64,000 bases of DNA. Origin: Pseudomonas brassicacearum (GTDB lineage Bacteria > Pseudomonadota > Gammaproteobacteria > Pseudomonadales > Pseudomonadaceae). Below are positions 32,538-42,504 of this stretch, in pieces. Under the pieces are notes generated by a model, which searched no databases, was not told the origin of the DNA, and saw only the letters and a list, made by a program, of their open reading frames with translations. Made by a program: the position numbers and the translations under genes. Every line of letters begins with the position of its first letter. Positions within the stretch are counted from its first letter, which is position 1. Location: NCBI RefSeq assembly GCF_000585995.1, contig NZ_CP007410.1, positions 5,483,430 to 5,547,429 of the forward strand, in the 5' to 3' direction.

Positions 32538-32887
32538 AGAGTCGATCTGTAAGCCGGGTTCTGTCTTGAACAGTCATTCGTCTACGATGGCCATCACTGG
32601 ACATCTTTAGCAACCTACCCGGTCCCAGCGCGGGCCACGCCTTGGGACCCTATTTGGTCTTGCTCCAAGTGGGGTTTACCTAGCCACGAACTGTTGCCAG
32701 ACGTGCGGTGCGCTCTTACCGCACCTTTTCACCCTTACCGGCGCCGAAGCGCTTAGGCGGTTATTTTCTGTGGCACTTTCCGTAGGCTCACGCCTCCCAG
32801 GCATTACCTGGCACTTCGCCCTATGGAGCCCGGACTTTCCTCCCCCCCCTAATTCTCATAGAGGGCAGCGACTGTCCGATCGACTCT
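32538..32887 (-). ncRNA. rnpB: RNase P RNA (type A)
   Basis: About 350 nt, the catalytic RNA of tRNA 5' maturation. The ends pair (AGAGTCGATCGGACAG at 5' with CTGTAAGCCGGGTTCTG...GATCGACTCT at 3'). The universal cores are visible on the minus strand: GAGGAAAGTCCGGGCTCC near the 5' end, and GGTAAACCCC and GACAGAACCCGGCTTA near the 3' end. The position between rsmI and mraZ is standard for Pseudomonas. Exact ends are uncertain by a few bases. Confidence 0.96.
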
Positions 32888-32897
32888 CCGCCGCGAA

Positions 32898-32925
32898 GGT
32901 TAACGGTAGAGAGCCCGAAGAACAA
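32898..32925 (-). promoter_or_regulatory. putative rnpB promoter
   Basis: Minus-strand -35-like TTGTTC (32925-32920), 16-base spacer, -10-like TTAACC (32903-32898), then a GC-rich discriminator (CTTCGCGGCGG) before the RNA 5' end. Such discriminators are usual at stable RNA promoters under stringent control. Confidence 0.45.
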
Positions 32926-32961
32926 GCGCTAAAAGCCTTTGGCCAGCCCCGTGTCCCGGTT

Positions 32962-33867
32962 TCACTGGTCCTTCTGTTTTTCCAGCGCGACCTGATACAG
33001 CACGTTCTTGCGCTCGCCGGTGATCTGCGCCGCGAGGGCGGCGGCGCGCTTGAGGGGCATTTCCTCAAGCAACAGATTCAGGATGCGCATCGCTTCGCTG
33101 CTGACGGCCTCTTCACTTTCCGGCGCCGTCCAACCTGCCACCAGTACCACGCATTCGCCGCGCTGCTGATTGCTATCGTTTTCGACAAACGCCCGCAGCT
33201 CGGCCAATGGCAAGCCCTTGAGGGTTTCGAAGGTTTTGGTCAGCTCACGGGCCAGCAGCGCCGGACGCTCGGCACCGAACACCAGCTCCATGTCTTGCAG
33301 GCATTCGAGAATGCGATGCGGCGCCTCATAAAAGATCAAGGTGCGCGGCTCTTCCTTTATAGCCTCCAGGCGCGCCCGTCGCCCCACCGCCTTGGCCGGC
33401 AGAAAGCCTTCGAAGATGAAACGGTCCGACGGCAAGCCTGCCGCCGACAGCGCCGCGATCAATGCACAGGCCCCTGGCACCGGCACTACACTGATCCCGG
33501 CCGCCCGGGCTTGGCGCACCAGATGATAGCCAGGGTCGGAAATCAGCGGCGTACCCGCATCGGAAATCAGCGCAACGTTATCGCCTGCCAGTAGCCGGGT
33601 AATGAAACGACTGCCTTCGTCACGCTCATTGTGTTCATGACAGGCCGCCAACGGGGTGGAGATGCCAAAATGCTGCAGCAGGCGCTGGGAATGGCGTGTG
33701 TCTTCGGCTGCGATGAGGGCAACTTCTTGCAAGATTTTCAGCGCGCGGGCACTGATATCGTCCAGGTTGCCGATGGGCGTCGCCACCACATAAAGCGAGC
33801 CGGCAGCGGAATTCAAAGCACCTGGAGCAGTCAAAGCGCACACCTCATGATCGGTAAAAACCGCCAT
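32962..33867 (-). CDS. rsmI: 16S rRNA (cytidine1402-2'-O)-methyltransferase RsmI
   Basis: A 301-residue tetrapyrrole-methylase-fold enzyme. [19 protein letters not shown] at residues 25-43 and [13 protein letters not shown] near 105 are signature motifs, and IFYEAPHRI near 180 is also conserved. It partners RsmH on C1402. The first 20 or so residues are not conserved in the family, so a start nearer [13 protein letters not shown] is possible. Divergent from lpoA. Confidence 0.96.
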   Translation of the reverse strand: MAVFTDHEVCALTAPGALNSAAGSLYVVATPIGNLDDISARALKILQEVALIAAEDTRHSQRLLQHFGISTPLAACHEHNERDEGSRFITRLLAGDNVALISDAGTPLISDPGYHLVRQARAAGISVVPVPGACALIAALSAAGLPSDRFIFEGFLPAKAVGRRARLEAIKEEPRTLIFYEAPHRILECLQDMELVFGAERPALLARELTKTFETLKGLPLAELRAFVENDSNQQRGECVVLVAGWTAPESEEAVSSEAMRILNLLLEEMPLKRAAALAAQITGERKNVLYQVALEKQKDQ

Positions 33868-34053
33868 TGTAGCGTGTGCCGGCCGTCTCGGCTGTTCGCA
33901 TCAGCCATTGTGGCGAGGCAACACCCTGTCTTTTGTGGCACGCCGCACTCTTTGAAATACCTAAATTGATCGATTCACGCCACTAACATCGCGCCCCGGC
34001 CAGTGCTTGGGTACAATTCGACGCTTATTTGATCTCGTATCAGGAACACTTAC

Positions 34054-35865
34054 ATGATCGCTTGCCTGCGGCTGCTCTCCGCCCTCTGCCTCGCTGCCCT
34101 CCTGGCGGCCTGCGCCAGCTCGCCCTCGTCCAGCCTTGGCGAGCTTCCACGGACCCCGGATGCCAGTATCGAGCAGTTGCTCGAACAGGCCGCCCAAAGT
34201 AAAACACCGGAAAAAGCCGCCCTGTTGCGCCTGAGCGCAGCCGACCTGGCCTACCGCCAGGGCAACGCTGGCCAATCCGCGCAGATCCTGCAACAAGTGC
34301 CCATGGAGCAACTCAAGCCTGGCCAGCAGATTTTCGCCAGCACCCTGGCGGCCGAACTGGCCATGACGCGCAACCAGCCCAAGGCCGCGTTGACCGCCCT
34401 GGGCCACCCGAGCCTGCAACACCTGAGCGAGCTGCCGGTGGAACAGCAGGTCCGCACCGGCACTGTTCGCGCCCGCGCCCTGGAGGCCGATGGCCAGACC
34501 CTGGCGGCTGCCAAGGAGCGCATCTTCATCGCGCCCCTGCTTGAGAACGAAGCCGCAGCGAAAAACCACGAAGCGATCTGGTCCCTGATCGCCTCGCTGC
34601 CTACCGATCAACTGCAACCGACCACCACCGACGACCTCGGCGGCTGGCTGAGCCTGGCCCAGGCCGTAAAAACCGCCGGCACCCTGGAGCAGCAACAAGC
34701 GGCTATCGACAGCTGGCGCGAACAGAACCCGAAGCACCCGGCCGCCCTCCAGCTGCCGACACCGCTGGTCAAGCTCAAGGAGCTGGCGAGCCAGCCATTG
34801 AGCAAGATCGCCGTGCTGCTGCCCCAGACCGGCCCGCTGGCCACCGTCGCCAAAGCCTTGCGTGAAGGTTTCATGGCCGCGCACTACCAGGCCCAACAAG
34901 CCGGGCAGAAGCCACCCAGCATCCAGTTCTACGACAGCGCCAGCCTGACCTCCATGGACGAGTTCTACCGCAAGGCCCAGGCTGACGGTGTGCAACTGGT
35001 CGTCGGCCCGCTGGAAAAACCCCTGGTCAAACAGCTCAGCACTCGCCCGCAACTGCCGATCACCACCCTGGCACTCAACTACAGCGAAGGCGAACAAGGC
35101 CCGGCCCAACTGTTCCAGTTCGGCCTGGCTGCCGAGGACGAAGCACGCGAAGTCTCCCGCCGCGCCCGCGCCGATGGCCTGCATCGCGCAGCCGTCATGG
35201 TGCCGAAAAGTGAATGGGGTGATCGCGTATTGAAAGCCTTCAGCCAGGACTGGCAAGCCAACGGCGGCAGCATCGTCGCTGTGGAGCGGGTCGACCAGCC
35301 GGTGCAACTGGCCCAGCAGATCGCCGACATGTTCCAGCTGCGCCAGAGCGAAGGTCGCGCCAAGAGCCTGCAAAACACTGTGGGCAGCACGGTCGCGGCC
35401 CAGCCGTCCCGTCGCCAGGACATTGAGTTCATTTTCCTGGCCTCGACTCCGCAGCAAGCCCAGCAGATCAAGCCGACCCTGAACTTCCAGTACGCCGGCG
35501 ACGTACCGGTCTACGCGACTTCGCTGGTGTTCAGCGCCAGCGGCGACCAGAACCAGTACAACGACATGAATGGCGTTCGCTTCTGCGAAACCCCGTGGCT
35601 GCTCGATGCCAATGATCCGCTGCGCAAGCAGGTCACCGCGCAGTGGCCCCAGGCAGGTGGCAGCATGGGCCGACTGTATGCAATGGGCGCAGACGCCTAC
35701 CGCCTGGCGCCGCGCCTGGGTCAGCTCAAGACGTTGCCGGACAGCCGCATCGAAGGCCTGACAGGCAGCCTGGCAGTGTCGCCATCTCAACGCGTGCAGC
35801 GTCAGTTGCCTTGGGCCGAGTTCGTCAATGGCCAGGTCCAGCGCCTGCCGGACACCCAGCGCTGA
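34054..35865 (+). CDS. lpoA: penicillin-binding protein activator LpoA (outer-membrane lipoprotein)
   Basis: A 603-residue lipoprotein that activates PBP1a from the outer membrane. Signal peptide with lipobox LLAAC (Cys20). The N-terminal half is helical TPR-like (about residues 35-245), and the C-terminal half is a periplasmic binding-protein fold starting SKIAVLLPQTGPLATVAKALREGF. A good AGGAA ribosome site precedes the ATG, and a TACAAT -10-like element lies at 34012-34017. First of four overlapping or adjacent genes (lpoA-yraN-gmhA/diaA-dolP), the same order as E. coli yraM-yraN-diaA-yraP. Confidence 0.95.
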   Translation: MIACLRLLSALCLAALLAACASSPSSSLGELPRTPDASIEQLLEQAAQSKTPEKAALLRLSAADLAYRQGNAGQSAQILQQVPMEQLKPGQQIFASTLAAELAMTRNQPKAALTALGHPSLQHLSELPVEQQVRTGTVRARALEADGQTLAAAKERIFIAPLLENEAAAKNHEAIWSLIASLPTDQLQPTTTDDLGGWLSLAQAVKTAGTLEQQQAAIDSWREQNPKHPAALQLPTPLVKLKELASQPLSKIAVLLPQTGPLATVAKALREGFMAAHYQAQQAGQKPPSIQFYDSASLTSMDEFYRKAQADGVQLVVGPLEKPLVKQLSTRPQLPITTLALNYSEGEQGPAQLFQFGLAAEDEAREVSRRARADGLHRAAVMVPKSEWGDRVLKAFSQDWQANGGSIVAVERVDQPVQLAQQIADMFQLRQSEGRAKSLQNTVGSTVAAQPSRRQDIEFIFLASTPQQAQQIKPTLNFQYAGDVPVYATSLVFSASGDQNQYNDMNGVRFCETPWLLDANDPLRKQVTAQWPQAGGSMGRLYAMGADAYRLAPRLGQLKTLPDSRIEGLTGSLAVSPSQRVQRQLPWAEFVNGQVQRLPDTQR

Positions 35866-36227
35866 TGCCTGACCAGTCACGCCAGCAAAGCGGACGGGAT
35901 GCCGAGGGCCAGGCCCTCGCGCATCTCCAGCAACACGGTCTACGACTGCTGGCGCAGAACTGGTTATGTAAACGCGGCGAGCTTGATCTGGTCATGCTTG
36001 ATGGCGATACAGTAGTATTCGTCGAAGTCCGCTACAGAAAAAATACCCAATGGGGCGGTGCGCTCGACAGCATCGACGGGCGCAAGCGCCAGAAGCTGAT
36101 TCTCGCCGCGCAGTATTTTCTGCAAAAGGAGTCTCGCTGGGCCGATCACCCCTGCCGTTTCGACGTGGTTGCCATCGACAGCAACGCCGACCAGTTGAAC
36201 TGGCTGCAAAACGCCTTCGATAGCTGA
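35865..36227 (+). CDS. YraN family (UPF0102) nuclease-like protein
   Basis: A 120-residue protein from the ATG at 35865, which overlaps the lpoA TGA by one base. It has the restriction-endonuclease-like core RGELDLVMLDGDTVVFVEVRYR (E-D-ExK pattern) of the UPF0102 family, found beside lpoA and diaA in many gammaproteobacteria. Resolvase-like roles have been proposed, but the function is not settled. The longer frame beginning at 35643 lies inside lpoA. Confidence 0.92.
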   Translation: MPDQSRQQSGRDAEGQALAHLQQHGLRLLAQNWLCKRGELDLVMLDGDTVVFVEVRYRKNTQWGGALDSIDGRKRQKLILAAQYFLQKESRWADHPCRFDVVAIDSNADQLNWLQNAFDS

Positions 36228-36305
36228 AGCCCTATGCCGAGCCGGACACTTTCACTTAACTTTTTTGCTCTTTGCTTTGCGGGCCGCACACGTTTGTGCC
36301 GATAA

Positions 36306-37497
<1,192 letters not shown>

Positions 37498-37554
37498 GGG
37501 GTGGTTCGGTTGCGGGCTTTGTGAGACGCAGCTTGTTGGTAGTATTGATCACTT

Positions 37555-37597
37555 AAAAAACGGCGCTTCTTCCAGGGTGGGAAGACGTCGTTTTTTT
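37555..37597 (+). terminator. rho-independent terminator after dolP
   Basis: AAAAAACGGCGCTTCTTCC, a five-base loop, GGGAAGACGTCGTTTTTTT; a stem with a T run, 58 bases after the dolP stop. Confidence 0.8.
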
Positions 37598-37620
37598 ATG
37601 GGCGGGATTTTCGGGTTTTG

Positions 37621-37795
37621 GGTGTATATCCGTTGCCGCGGTAACGGCCACTTAGGGTTCCGCCCTGACGGCGGGTCACTTTCGAAAATCCGGAAGCCGG
37701 CCCAGGCGAAAGTAACCAAAGCGCTTTTGCCCCACCACTCGGTGCCTCGCCTAGGCTCGGCATGCCCGAACGCAGGCATTGCTCCGTGGGCCGCC
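37621..37795 (+). repeat. left arm of a ~175-bp inverted repeat
   Basis: Starts GGTGTATATCCG and ends GCATTGCTCCGTGGGCC. It matches the reverse complement of 38130-38309 over its whole length with scattered mismatches and small gaps (roughly 80% by eye). No coding features. It contains the phrase GTAACCAAAGCGCTTTTGCCCC. Confidence 0.85.
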
Positions 37796-37861
37796 GCGAT
37801 CAACGTTCACCGCGAGGCGGCCTGATAGCCGGCCTGGTTCCTGATGGGGACCGCGCTTCTC

Positions 37862-37954
37862 CTGTGGGAGCGGGCTTGCTCGCGAAGGCGATACCACTGT
37901 CGATGAAGATGTTGAACGGGCTGGCCTCATCGCGAGCAAGCTCGCTCCCACAGG
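37862..37954. repeat. REPIN, GTGGGAGC type
   Basis: CCTGTGGGAGCGGGCTTGCTC... and its complement about 90 bases apart, inside the large inverted repeat. Confidence 0.9.
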
Positions 37955-37997
37955 TTTTTTGTGTCGTGTACAGATGCTGTGAACACCCGCGAATCCA

Positions 37998-38029
37998 TGT
38001 GGGAGCGAGCTTGCTCGCGATAGTGGTGG
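37998..38029. repeat. single REP, GTGGGAGC type
   Basis: A third copy (TGTGGGAGCGAGCTTGCTCG) without a partner, 44 bases after the REPIN. The rest of 37498-38463 holds the two inverted arms and two terminators; no gene was seen. Confidence 0.85.
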
Positions 38030-38129
38030 CCCAGCCACATAGATGCTGGATATACCCCCGCCCTTGCTTTGCTTTAGATCTTGATCTGGACGCCCCATTA
38101 ACCACGCTGGCCGAACGCAGGCATTGCGT

Positions 38130-38309
38130 AGTGGGCCCACGGAGCAATGCCGGAGTGAGGGCACACCGAGCCTGGGCGAGGTGCCGAGTGGTGGGGCAAA
38201 GCGCTTTTGGTTACTTTTGGCTGGTCCGGCTCCCGGCTCTTCCAAAAGTGACCCGCTGTAAGAGCGGAACCGTAAGCCGCCGTTACCGCAGAAATGGATA
38301 TACACACCA
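38130..38309 (-). repeat. right arm of the ~175-bp inverted repeat
   Basis: Reverse complement counterpart of 37621-37795, ending TATACACACC. Next to its inner end there is an extra short palindromic stretch (GCATTGCGTAGTGGGCCCACGGAGCAATGC). Confidence 0.85.
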
Positions 38310-38370
38310 TCCTAACGCGCTCGAAAACCTATGCACAACGCAATCTGAGAGCAGAGCAGATACCGCTCAT

Positions 38371-38406
38371 AAAAAAATGCCCATATCTTCCGATACAGGC
38401 ATTTCC
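38371..38406 (-). terminator. rho-independent terminator after sspB
   Basis: Minus strand: AATGCC-TG-TATC-GGAA-GATA-TG-GGCATT followed by seven T; 58 bases after the sspB stop. Confidence 0.8.
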
Positions 38407-38463
38407 TTAACCAACCAGCAAATCACCAGGCCCTTAAACAACCTGCCCGCGAATCACCTTCCA

Positions 38464-38877
38464 TTACTTCACCACCTTCAAACTCGGCCGACCGCTAGGA
38501 CGCGGAGGCTCGTCATCCGGTGGCGGCAGATCATCATCCGGCTCAAGCTCGTCTTCACCATCTAGCGGCGCTTCCAGCTCAAACACCATGCCCTGGCCAT
38601 TCTCCCGAGCATAAATCCCCAGGATCGAGGCTATGGGCACAAACAGAGTATGCGGCACACCACCGAAGCGCCCTTCAAAGCTGACAGCATCGTTATCCAT
38701 GTGCAAATGACGCACGGCAGCCGGCGACACATTCAGGACAATCTGCCCGTCATTGGCAAAACCCTGCGGCACCTGCACCGACGGATACTCGGCATTGACC
38801 AGCATATGCGGGGTGCAATCGTTGTCCACAATCCACTCATAGAGCGCGCGGACCAGATAAGGTCGACTGGAGTTCAT
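38464..38877 (-). CDS. sspB: ClpXP protease specificity-enhancing factor SspB
   Basis: A 137-residue adaptor that delivers ssrA-tagged stalled-ribosome products to ClpXP. Folded domain residues 1-105 (starting SSRPYLVRALYEWIVDNDCTPH, then HLHMDNDAVSFEGRFGG and IYARENGQGMVFE), an acidic/proline-rich flexible linker (residues about 108-129), and the C-terminal ClpX-binding peptide PSLKVVK. Follows sspA by 16 bases. Confidence 0.97.
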   Translation of the reverse strand: MNSSRPYLVRALYEWIVDNDCTPHMLVNAEYPSVQVPQGFANDGQIVLNVSPAAVRHLHMDNDAVSFEGRFGGVPHTLFVPIASILGIYARENGQGMVFELEAPLDGEDELEPDDDLPPPDDEPPRPSGRPSLKVVK

Positions 38878-38893
38878 AGCGGCTCCTTAAGCC

Positions 38894-39511
38894 TTAGCGC
38901 ATGTCGCGTTCGACACCAGACAGACTCGCCTGGAAAGCCTCACGCGCAAATTGGCGCTCCATATAATCAAGCAGCGGCTTGGCAGGCCGCGGCAGTTCGA
39001 TACCCAGAATCGGCAAACGCCAGAGTATGGGCAATAGGCAGCAATCCACCAGACTTTGTTCCTCACTGAGGAAGAACGGCTTGTCGACGAACAGCGGCGA
39101 TACGCCAGTCAGGCTTTCTCGCAGCTCTTTACGCGCCACGACCCGTGCCGGCTCCTTGGTCCGGGAATCCAGGATCAGATCCACCAACCCACACCAGTCA
39201 CGCTGGATGCGATGGATCAGCAAACGACTGTTGGCGCGCGCGACAGGGTACACCGGCAGCAAAGGCGGATGCGGATAACGCTCATCCAGGTATTCCATCA
39301 CCACGGTCGACTCCCACAATGCCAGGTCACGATCGACCAGCGTGGGCAGGCTGCCGTAAGGGTTCACTTCGATCAGCTTCGGCGGCTGACGGCCCGCTTC
39401 GACGTAAATGATCTCGGCGCTGACACCCTTCTCTGCCAGTACGATGCGTACCCGGTGGGAATAGTGGTCGGCGGGGTCGGAGTAACAGGCCAACCGATTG
39501 GTCACGCCCAT
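38894..39511 (-). CDS. sspA: stringent starvation protein A
   Basis: A 205-residue glutathione-transferase-fold protein that binds RNA polymerase and alters promoter choice in stationary phase. N-terminal thioredoxin-like domain ([43 protein letters not shown]), then an all-helical domain. It lacks a GST catalytic Ser/Tyr, as SspA does. Strong ribosome site GAGGAGGATC. Co-oriented with petABC but separated from petC by a large hairpin, so it may have its own promoter; none was clear. Confidence 0.96.
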   Translation of the reverse strand: MGVTNRLACYSDPADHYSHRVRIVLAEKGVSAEIIYVEAGRQPPKLIEVNPYGSLPTLVDRDLALWESTVVMEYLDERYPHPPLLPVYPVARANSRLLIHRIQRDWCGLVDLILDSRTKEPARVVARKELRESLTGVSPLFVDKPFFLSEEQSLVDCCLLPILWRLPILGIELPRPAKPLLDYMERQFAREAFQASLSGVERDMR

Positions 39512-39540
39512 GGCGATCCTCCTCGCTTGTAGAAATTATC

Positions 39541-39633
39541 AAAAAACGGAAAAGCGAGCGCGCCCAGAGGGCGTCTCCCGTAACACCTGGCTGACCAGGC
39601 TCGTTACACTTTCAGAGACGCCCTTGGGCGCGC
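39541..39633 (-). terminator. large nested hairpin between petC and sspA (terminator or attenuator)
   Basis: Minus strand: outer stem GCGCGCCC-AA-GGGCGTCTC with GAGACGCCC-TCT-GGGCGCGC (17 pairs and one small internal loop), inner stem GTAAC..CCTGG-TCAG-CCAGG..GTTAC, then TCGC-TTTT-CCG-TTTTTT. The trailing T runs make termination likely. At 76 bases the fold is far larger than an ordinary terminator. Confidence 0.7.
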
Positions 39634-39662
39634 ACGATTAACAGCAACGGATTACAGCTTTA

Positions 39663-40445
39663 TCAATGCACGTCTTTCCAGTATTCACGCTTGAGCAGGT
39701 AAGCGAATACGAAGAAGAACGCCAGGTACAGCAACACATAAGTACCGATGCGCTGATGCTGCAGCTTCACCGGGTTGGCCGAATAGGCCAGGAAGGTCAC
39801 CAGATTCTTGACCTTCTCGTCGAACTGCTCCTCGGTCAGGCTACCGGTGTTCGGCAATACGGTCAGTTGGTCGCACGCTTCATGCGTCAAAGCGGTGCCA
39901 GTCAACGGGTCGTATTGCTTCTTGCCGTCCTCGACGATTTGAACCTGCTTGCAGCCTACCACCTGACGACCCTGGAGGCCGACCAGAACGTTCGGCATGC
40001 CGACGTTCGGGAAGACCTTGTTGTTCACGCCCCATGGACGTGCAGGGTCTTCATAGAACGAACGCAGGTAGCCATAGAGCCAATCAGTACCCCGCACGCG
40101 CGCGACCAGGGTCAGGTCGGGCGGCGCAGCGCCGAACCAGGTCTTGGCGTCTGCCGGCTGCATGCCAATGCTCATGTGGTCGCCCAGCTTGGCACCGGTG
40201 AACACCATCTTCTCGAGCATTAGCTCATGAGGAATGCCCAGGTCATCGGCGACACGCTCGTAACGCTGGAACTTGGCACTGTGGCAACCCATGCAGTAGT
40301 TGGCGAACGTACGTGCGCCGTCCTGCATGGCCGCTTTGTCGGAAACGTCGATGTCGACTTTTTCCAGCTCCGGACCACCGTGTTCAGCCGCGAAGGACAG
40401 TACAGGCATAGCAGCAAGAATCAGTACAGCAAATAGCTTTTTCAT
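39663..40445 (-). CDS. petC: cytochrome c1 (ubiquinol-cytochrome c reductase)
   Basis: A 260-residue subunit of the bc1 complex. Signal peptide (MKKLFAVLILAAMPVLSFA), haem c site CMGCH at residues 51-55, and a Met-ligand region MQPADAKTWFGAAPPDL typical of c1. The C-terminal anchor (TYVLLYLAFFFVFAYLLKREYW) holds it in the inner membrane. The ATG at 40445 shares one base with the petB stop. An internal cysteine pair at about residues 168-192 (VGCKQVQ...HEACDQ) may form a disulfide. Confidence 0.97.
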   Translation of the reverse strand: MKKLFAVLILAAMPVLSFAAEHGGPELEKVDIDVSDKAAMQDGARTFANYCMGCHSAKFQRYERVADDLGIPHELMLEKMVFTGAKLGDHMSIGMQPADAKTWFGAAPPDLTLVARVRGTDWLYGYLRSFYEDPARPWGVNNKVFPNVGMPNVLVGLQGRQVVGCKQVQIVEDGKKQYDPLTGTALTHEACDQLTVLPNTGSLTEEQFDEKVKNLVTFLAYSANPVKLQHQRIGTYVLLYLAFFFVFAYLLKREYWKDVH

Positions 40446-41656
40446 CAGCCAGTCACCCTTTCCGGAACCGGTTTGGTCTTCTCGAGCCTGGTGTAGAACG
40501 GCATCAGAATGAAGTAGGCGAAGTACAGGAAGGTGCAGACCTGCGAGAGCAGCGTACGCTCCGGTGTCGGTGCCAGTACACCCAGCACACCCAGGATCAC
40601 GAACGAGATGCAGAACACCACCAGCCAGATCTTGCTCAGCCAGCCCTTGTAGCGCATCGACTTGACGGGGCTGCGATCCAGCCACGGCAGGACGAACAGC
40701 ACGGCAATGGCAGCGCCCATGGCAATGACGCCCAGCAGCTTGTCCGGGATCGCCCGCAGAATCGCGTAGAACGGCGTGAAGTACCAGACCGGGGCAATGT
40801 GCTCAGGAGTCTTGAAGGCGTTCGCCTGTTCGAAGTTCGGCTTCTCGAGGAAGTAACCACCCATTTCCGGGAAGAAGAACACGATGGAGCAGAAGATGAA
40901 CAGGAAGACCACCACGCCGACGATATCTTTCACGGTGTAGTACGGATGGAAGGCGATGCCGTCCAGCGGTATGCCGTTCTCGTCCTTGTGCTTCTTGATG
41001 TCCACGCCATCGGGGTTGTTCGAGCCGACTTCGTGCAGCGCCAGGATGTGCAGCACCACCAGGCCGAGGATCACGATCGGCAGGGCCACGACATGCAGGG
41101 CGAAGAAGCGGTTCAGGGTAATGCCCGAGATCAGGTAGTCACCACGGATCCACTGGGTCAGGTCGTCACCGATGACCGGGATCGCGCCGAACAGCGAGAT
41201 GATCACCTGGGCCCCCCAGTAGGACATCTGGCCCCACGGCAGCAGGTAGCCCATGAAGGCTTCGGCCATCAGCGCCAGGTAGATCAGCATGCCGAACACC
41301 CACACCAGCTCACGAGGCTTCTGGTACGAACCGTAGAGCAGGCCACGGAACATGTGCAGGTAGACCACGATGAAGAACGCCGAAGCGCCCGTGGAGTGCA
41401 ACAGGCGCAGGATCGAGCCGTACTCGACGTCGCGCATGATGTATTCGACGGAGGCAAACGCTTCTTCCGCCGACGGGGTGTAGCTCATGGTCAGCCAGAC
41501 ACCGGTGACGATCTGGTTGACCAGAACGAGCAGTGCCAGGGAGCCAAAGAAGTAGAAGAAGTTGAAGTTTTTTGGAGCGTAGTACTTGCTGAGATGGTCT
41601 TCCCACATCTTGGTCGCGGGAAAGCGCGCATCAACCCAATCCATGAATTTGCTCAT
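40445..41656 (-). CDS. petB: cytochrome b (ubiquinol-cytochrome c reductase)
   Basis: A 403-residue membrane protein with eight helices binding two b haems and both quinone sites. Haem His pairs in LLHSTGASAFFIVVYLHMFRGL and RFFALHVVALPIVILGLVVLHILALH; the Qo-site PEWY-like element reads PVWYFTPFYAILRAIP. ATG at 41656 (MSKFMDWVDARFP); a GTG one codon upstream is less likely. Shares one base with the petA stop. Confidence 0.97.
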   Translation of the reverse strand: MSKFMDWVDARFPATKMWEDHLSKYYAPKNFNFFYFFGSLALLVLVNQIVTGVWLTMSYTPSAEEAFASVEYIMRDVEYGSILRLLHSTGASAFFIVVYLHMFRGLLYGSYQKPRELVWVFGMLIYLALMAEAFMGYLLPWGQMSYWGAQVIISLFGAIPVIGDDLTQWIRGDYLISGITLNRFFALHVVALPIVILGLVVLHILALHEVGSNNPDGVDIKKHKDENGIPLDGIAFHPYYTVKDIVGVVVFLFIFCSIVFFFPEMGGYFLEKPNFEQANAFKTPEHIAPVWYFTPFYAILRAIPDKLLGVIAMGAAIAVLFVLPWLDRSPVKSMRYKGWLSKIWLVVFCISFVILGVLGVLAPTPERTLLSQVCTFLYFAYFILMPFYTRLEKTKPVPERVTG

Positions 41657-42249
41657 CACGCTTTCTCCGTATCGACGCCGATGACAATGATGTCGTCGGT
41701 CTCATAGGAATGCGGGGGAACTGGCAGGTTCAAAGGTGCAGGCTGCGACTTGTAGACGCGACCGGCCAGGTCGTAGTGGGAGCCGTGGCAAGGGCAGAAA
41801 TAACCACCGACCCAGTCCTTGCCCAAATCGGCAGGCGCCACTTCAGGGCGGAACGTTGGCGAGCAACCCAGGTGCGTGCAGATCCCGATCAACAGCAGGA
41901 CCTCTGGCTTGATCGAACGCGTCTGCGGGTCGACATAGGTCGGTTGCGTAGAGTTCTTGGAGGACGGGTCGGACAACTGACCCTCAATCTTTTTCAGATT
42001 CCCCAGGATTTCCTCTGTACGGCGGACGATGAACACCGGCTGGCCGCGCCACTCAGCAATCATCTGCTGGCCTGGCTCGATCTTGCTGACATTCACTTTC
42101 ACCGGTGCACCTGCGGCTTTCGCCTTGGCACTGGGAAACCATGACCCCACGAACGGGACCGCAGCCCCCACCGCTCCTGCAGCACCCACCACGGATGTGG
42201 CTGCTACCAAGAAGCGACGCCGGCCTGCATTCACGCCGTCATTGCTCAT
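41656..42249 (-). CDS. petA: Rieske iron-sulfur protein (ubiquinol-cytochrome c reductase)
   Basis: A 197-residue protein. Twin-arginine-type N-terminus (GRRRFLVAAT) with one membrane helix, then the 2Fe-2S domain with CTHLGC and CPCHGSHYD boxes. First gene of petABC, passing electrons from ubiquinol toward cytochrome c. Ribosome site GGGAGAGGACTGA. Confidence 0.97.
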   Translation of the reverse strand: MSNDGVNAGRRRFLVAATSVVGAAGAVGAAVPFVGSWFPSAKAKAAGAPVKVNVSKIEPGQQMIAEWRGQPVFIVRRTEEILGNLKKIEGQLSDPSSKNSTQPTYVDPQTRSIKPEVLLLIGICTHLGCSPTFRPEVAPADLGKDWVGGYFCPCHGSHYDLAGRVYKSQPAPLNLPVPPHSYETDDIIVIGVDTEKA

Positions 42250-42331
42250 TCAGTCCTCTCCCATCAGCTTTGTGGCCTGTTAAATCAGGCGTCTACTAAG
42301 TAAAAATCTGAACTTATAAAAATTTTGCCGA

Positions 42332-42360
42332 ATGGTAATGAAAAGCCCCAATATTGACAA
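42332..42360 (-). promoter_or_regulatory. putative petABC promoter
   Basis: Minus strand -35 TTGTCA (42360-42355), 17-base spacer, -10 TACCAT (42337-42332), about 83 bases upstream of the petA ATG. A perfect palindrome GGTAATTACC at 42361-42370 abuts the -35 on its upstream side and could be an operator. Confidence 0.55.
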
Positions 42361-42450
42361 GGTAATTACCAAGCGGCCAAACCGCCAAGCCTTGTAGTAT
42401 AGGGCTTCTACGGATGTGGCAAGTTGTCACAGCATAAATATTTCGCCCAT

Positions 42451-42489
42451 AAAAAAACGCCCAGCTCCGTAAGGAACTGGGCGCTTTTT
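42451..42489 (-). terminator. rho-independent terminator after rpsI
   Basis: Stem GCGCCCAG...CTGGGCG with A and T runs on both sides, 16 bases after the rpsI stop. The symmetry would let it work in both directions. Confidence 0.9.
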
Positions 42490-42504
42490 GAACGCGAAAG
42501 CGAA

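Noticed and set aside
32770..33594. 274-residue plus-strand frame over rnpB and rsmI
   Set aside because: Starts inside the RNase P RNA and runs antisense to rsmI.
33961..35880. 639-residue minus-strand open frame opposite lpoA
   Set aside because: Antisense shadow of lpoA, which has a lipobox, known domains and conserved context.
37621..38309. Insertion sequence or CRISPR array
   Set aside because: No transposase frame lies between the inverted arms, and the REP copies are neither evenly spaced nor direct repeats with spacers.
37762..38565. Open frames inside the inverted-repeat block
   Set aside because: They read through REP elements and repeat arms on both strands, with no ribosome site and no conserved protein.
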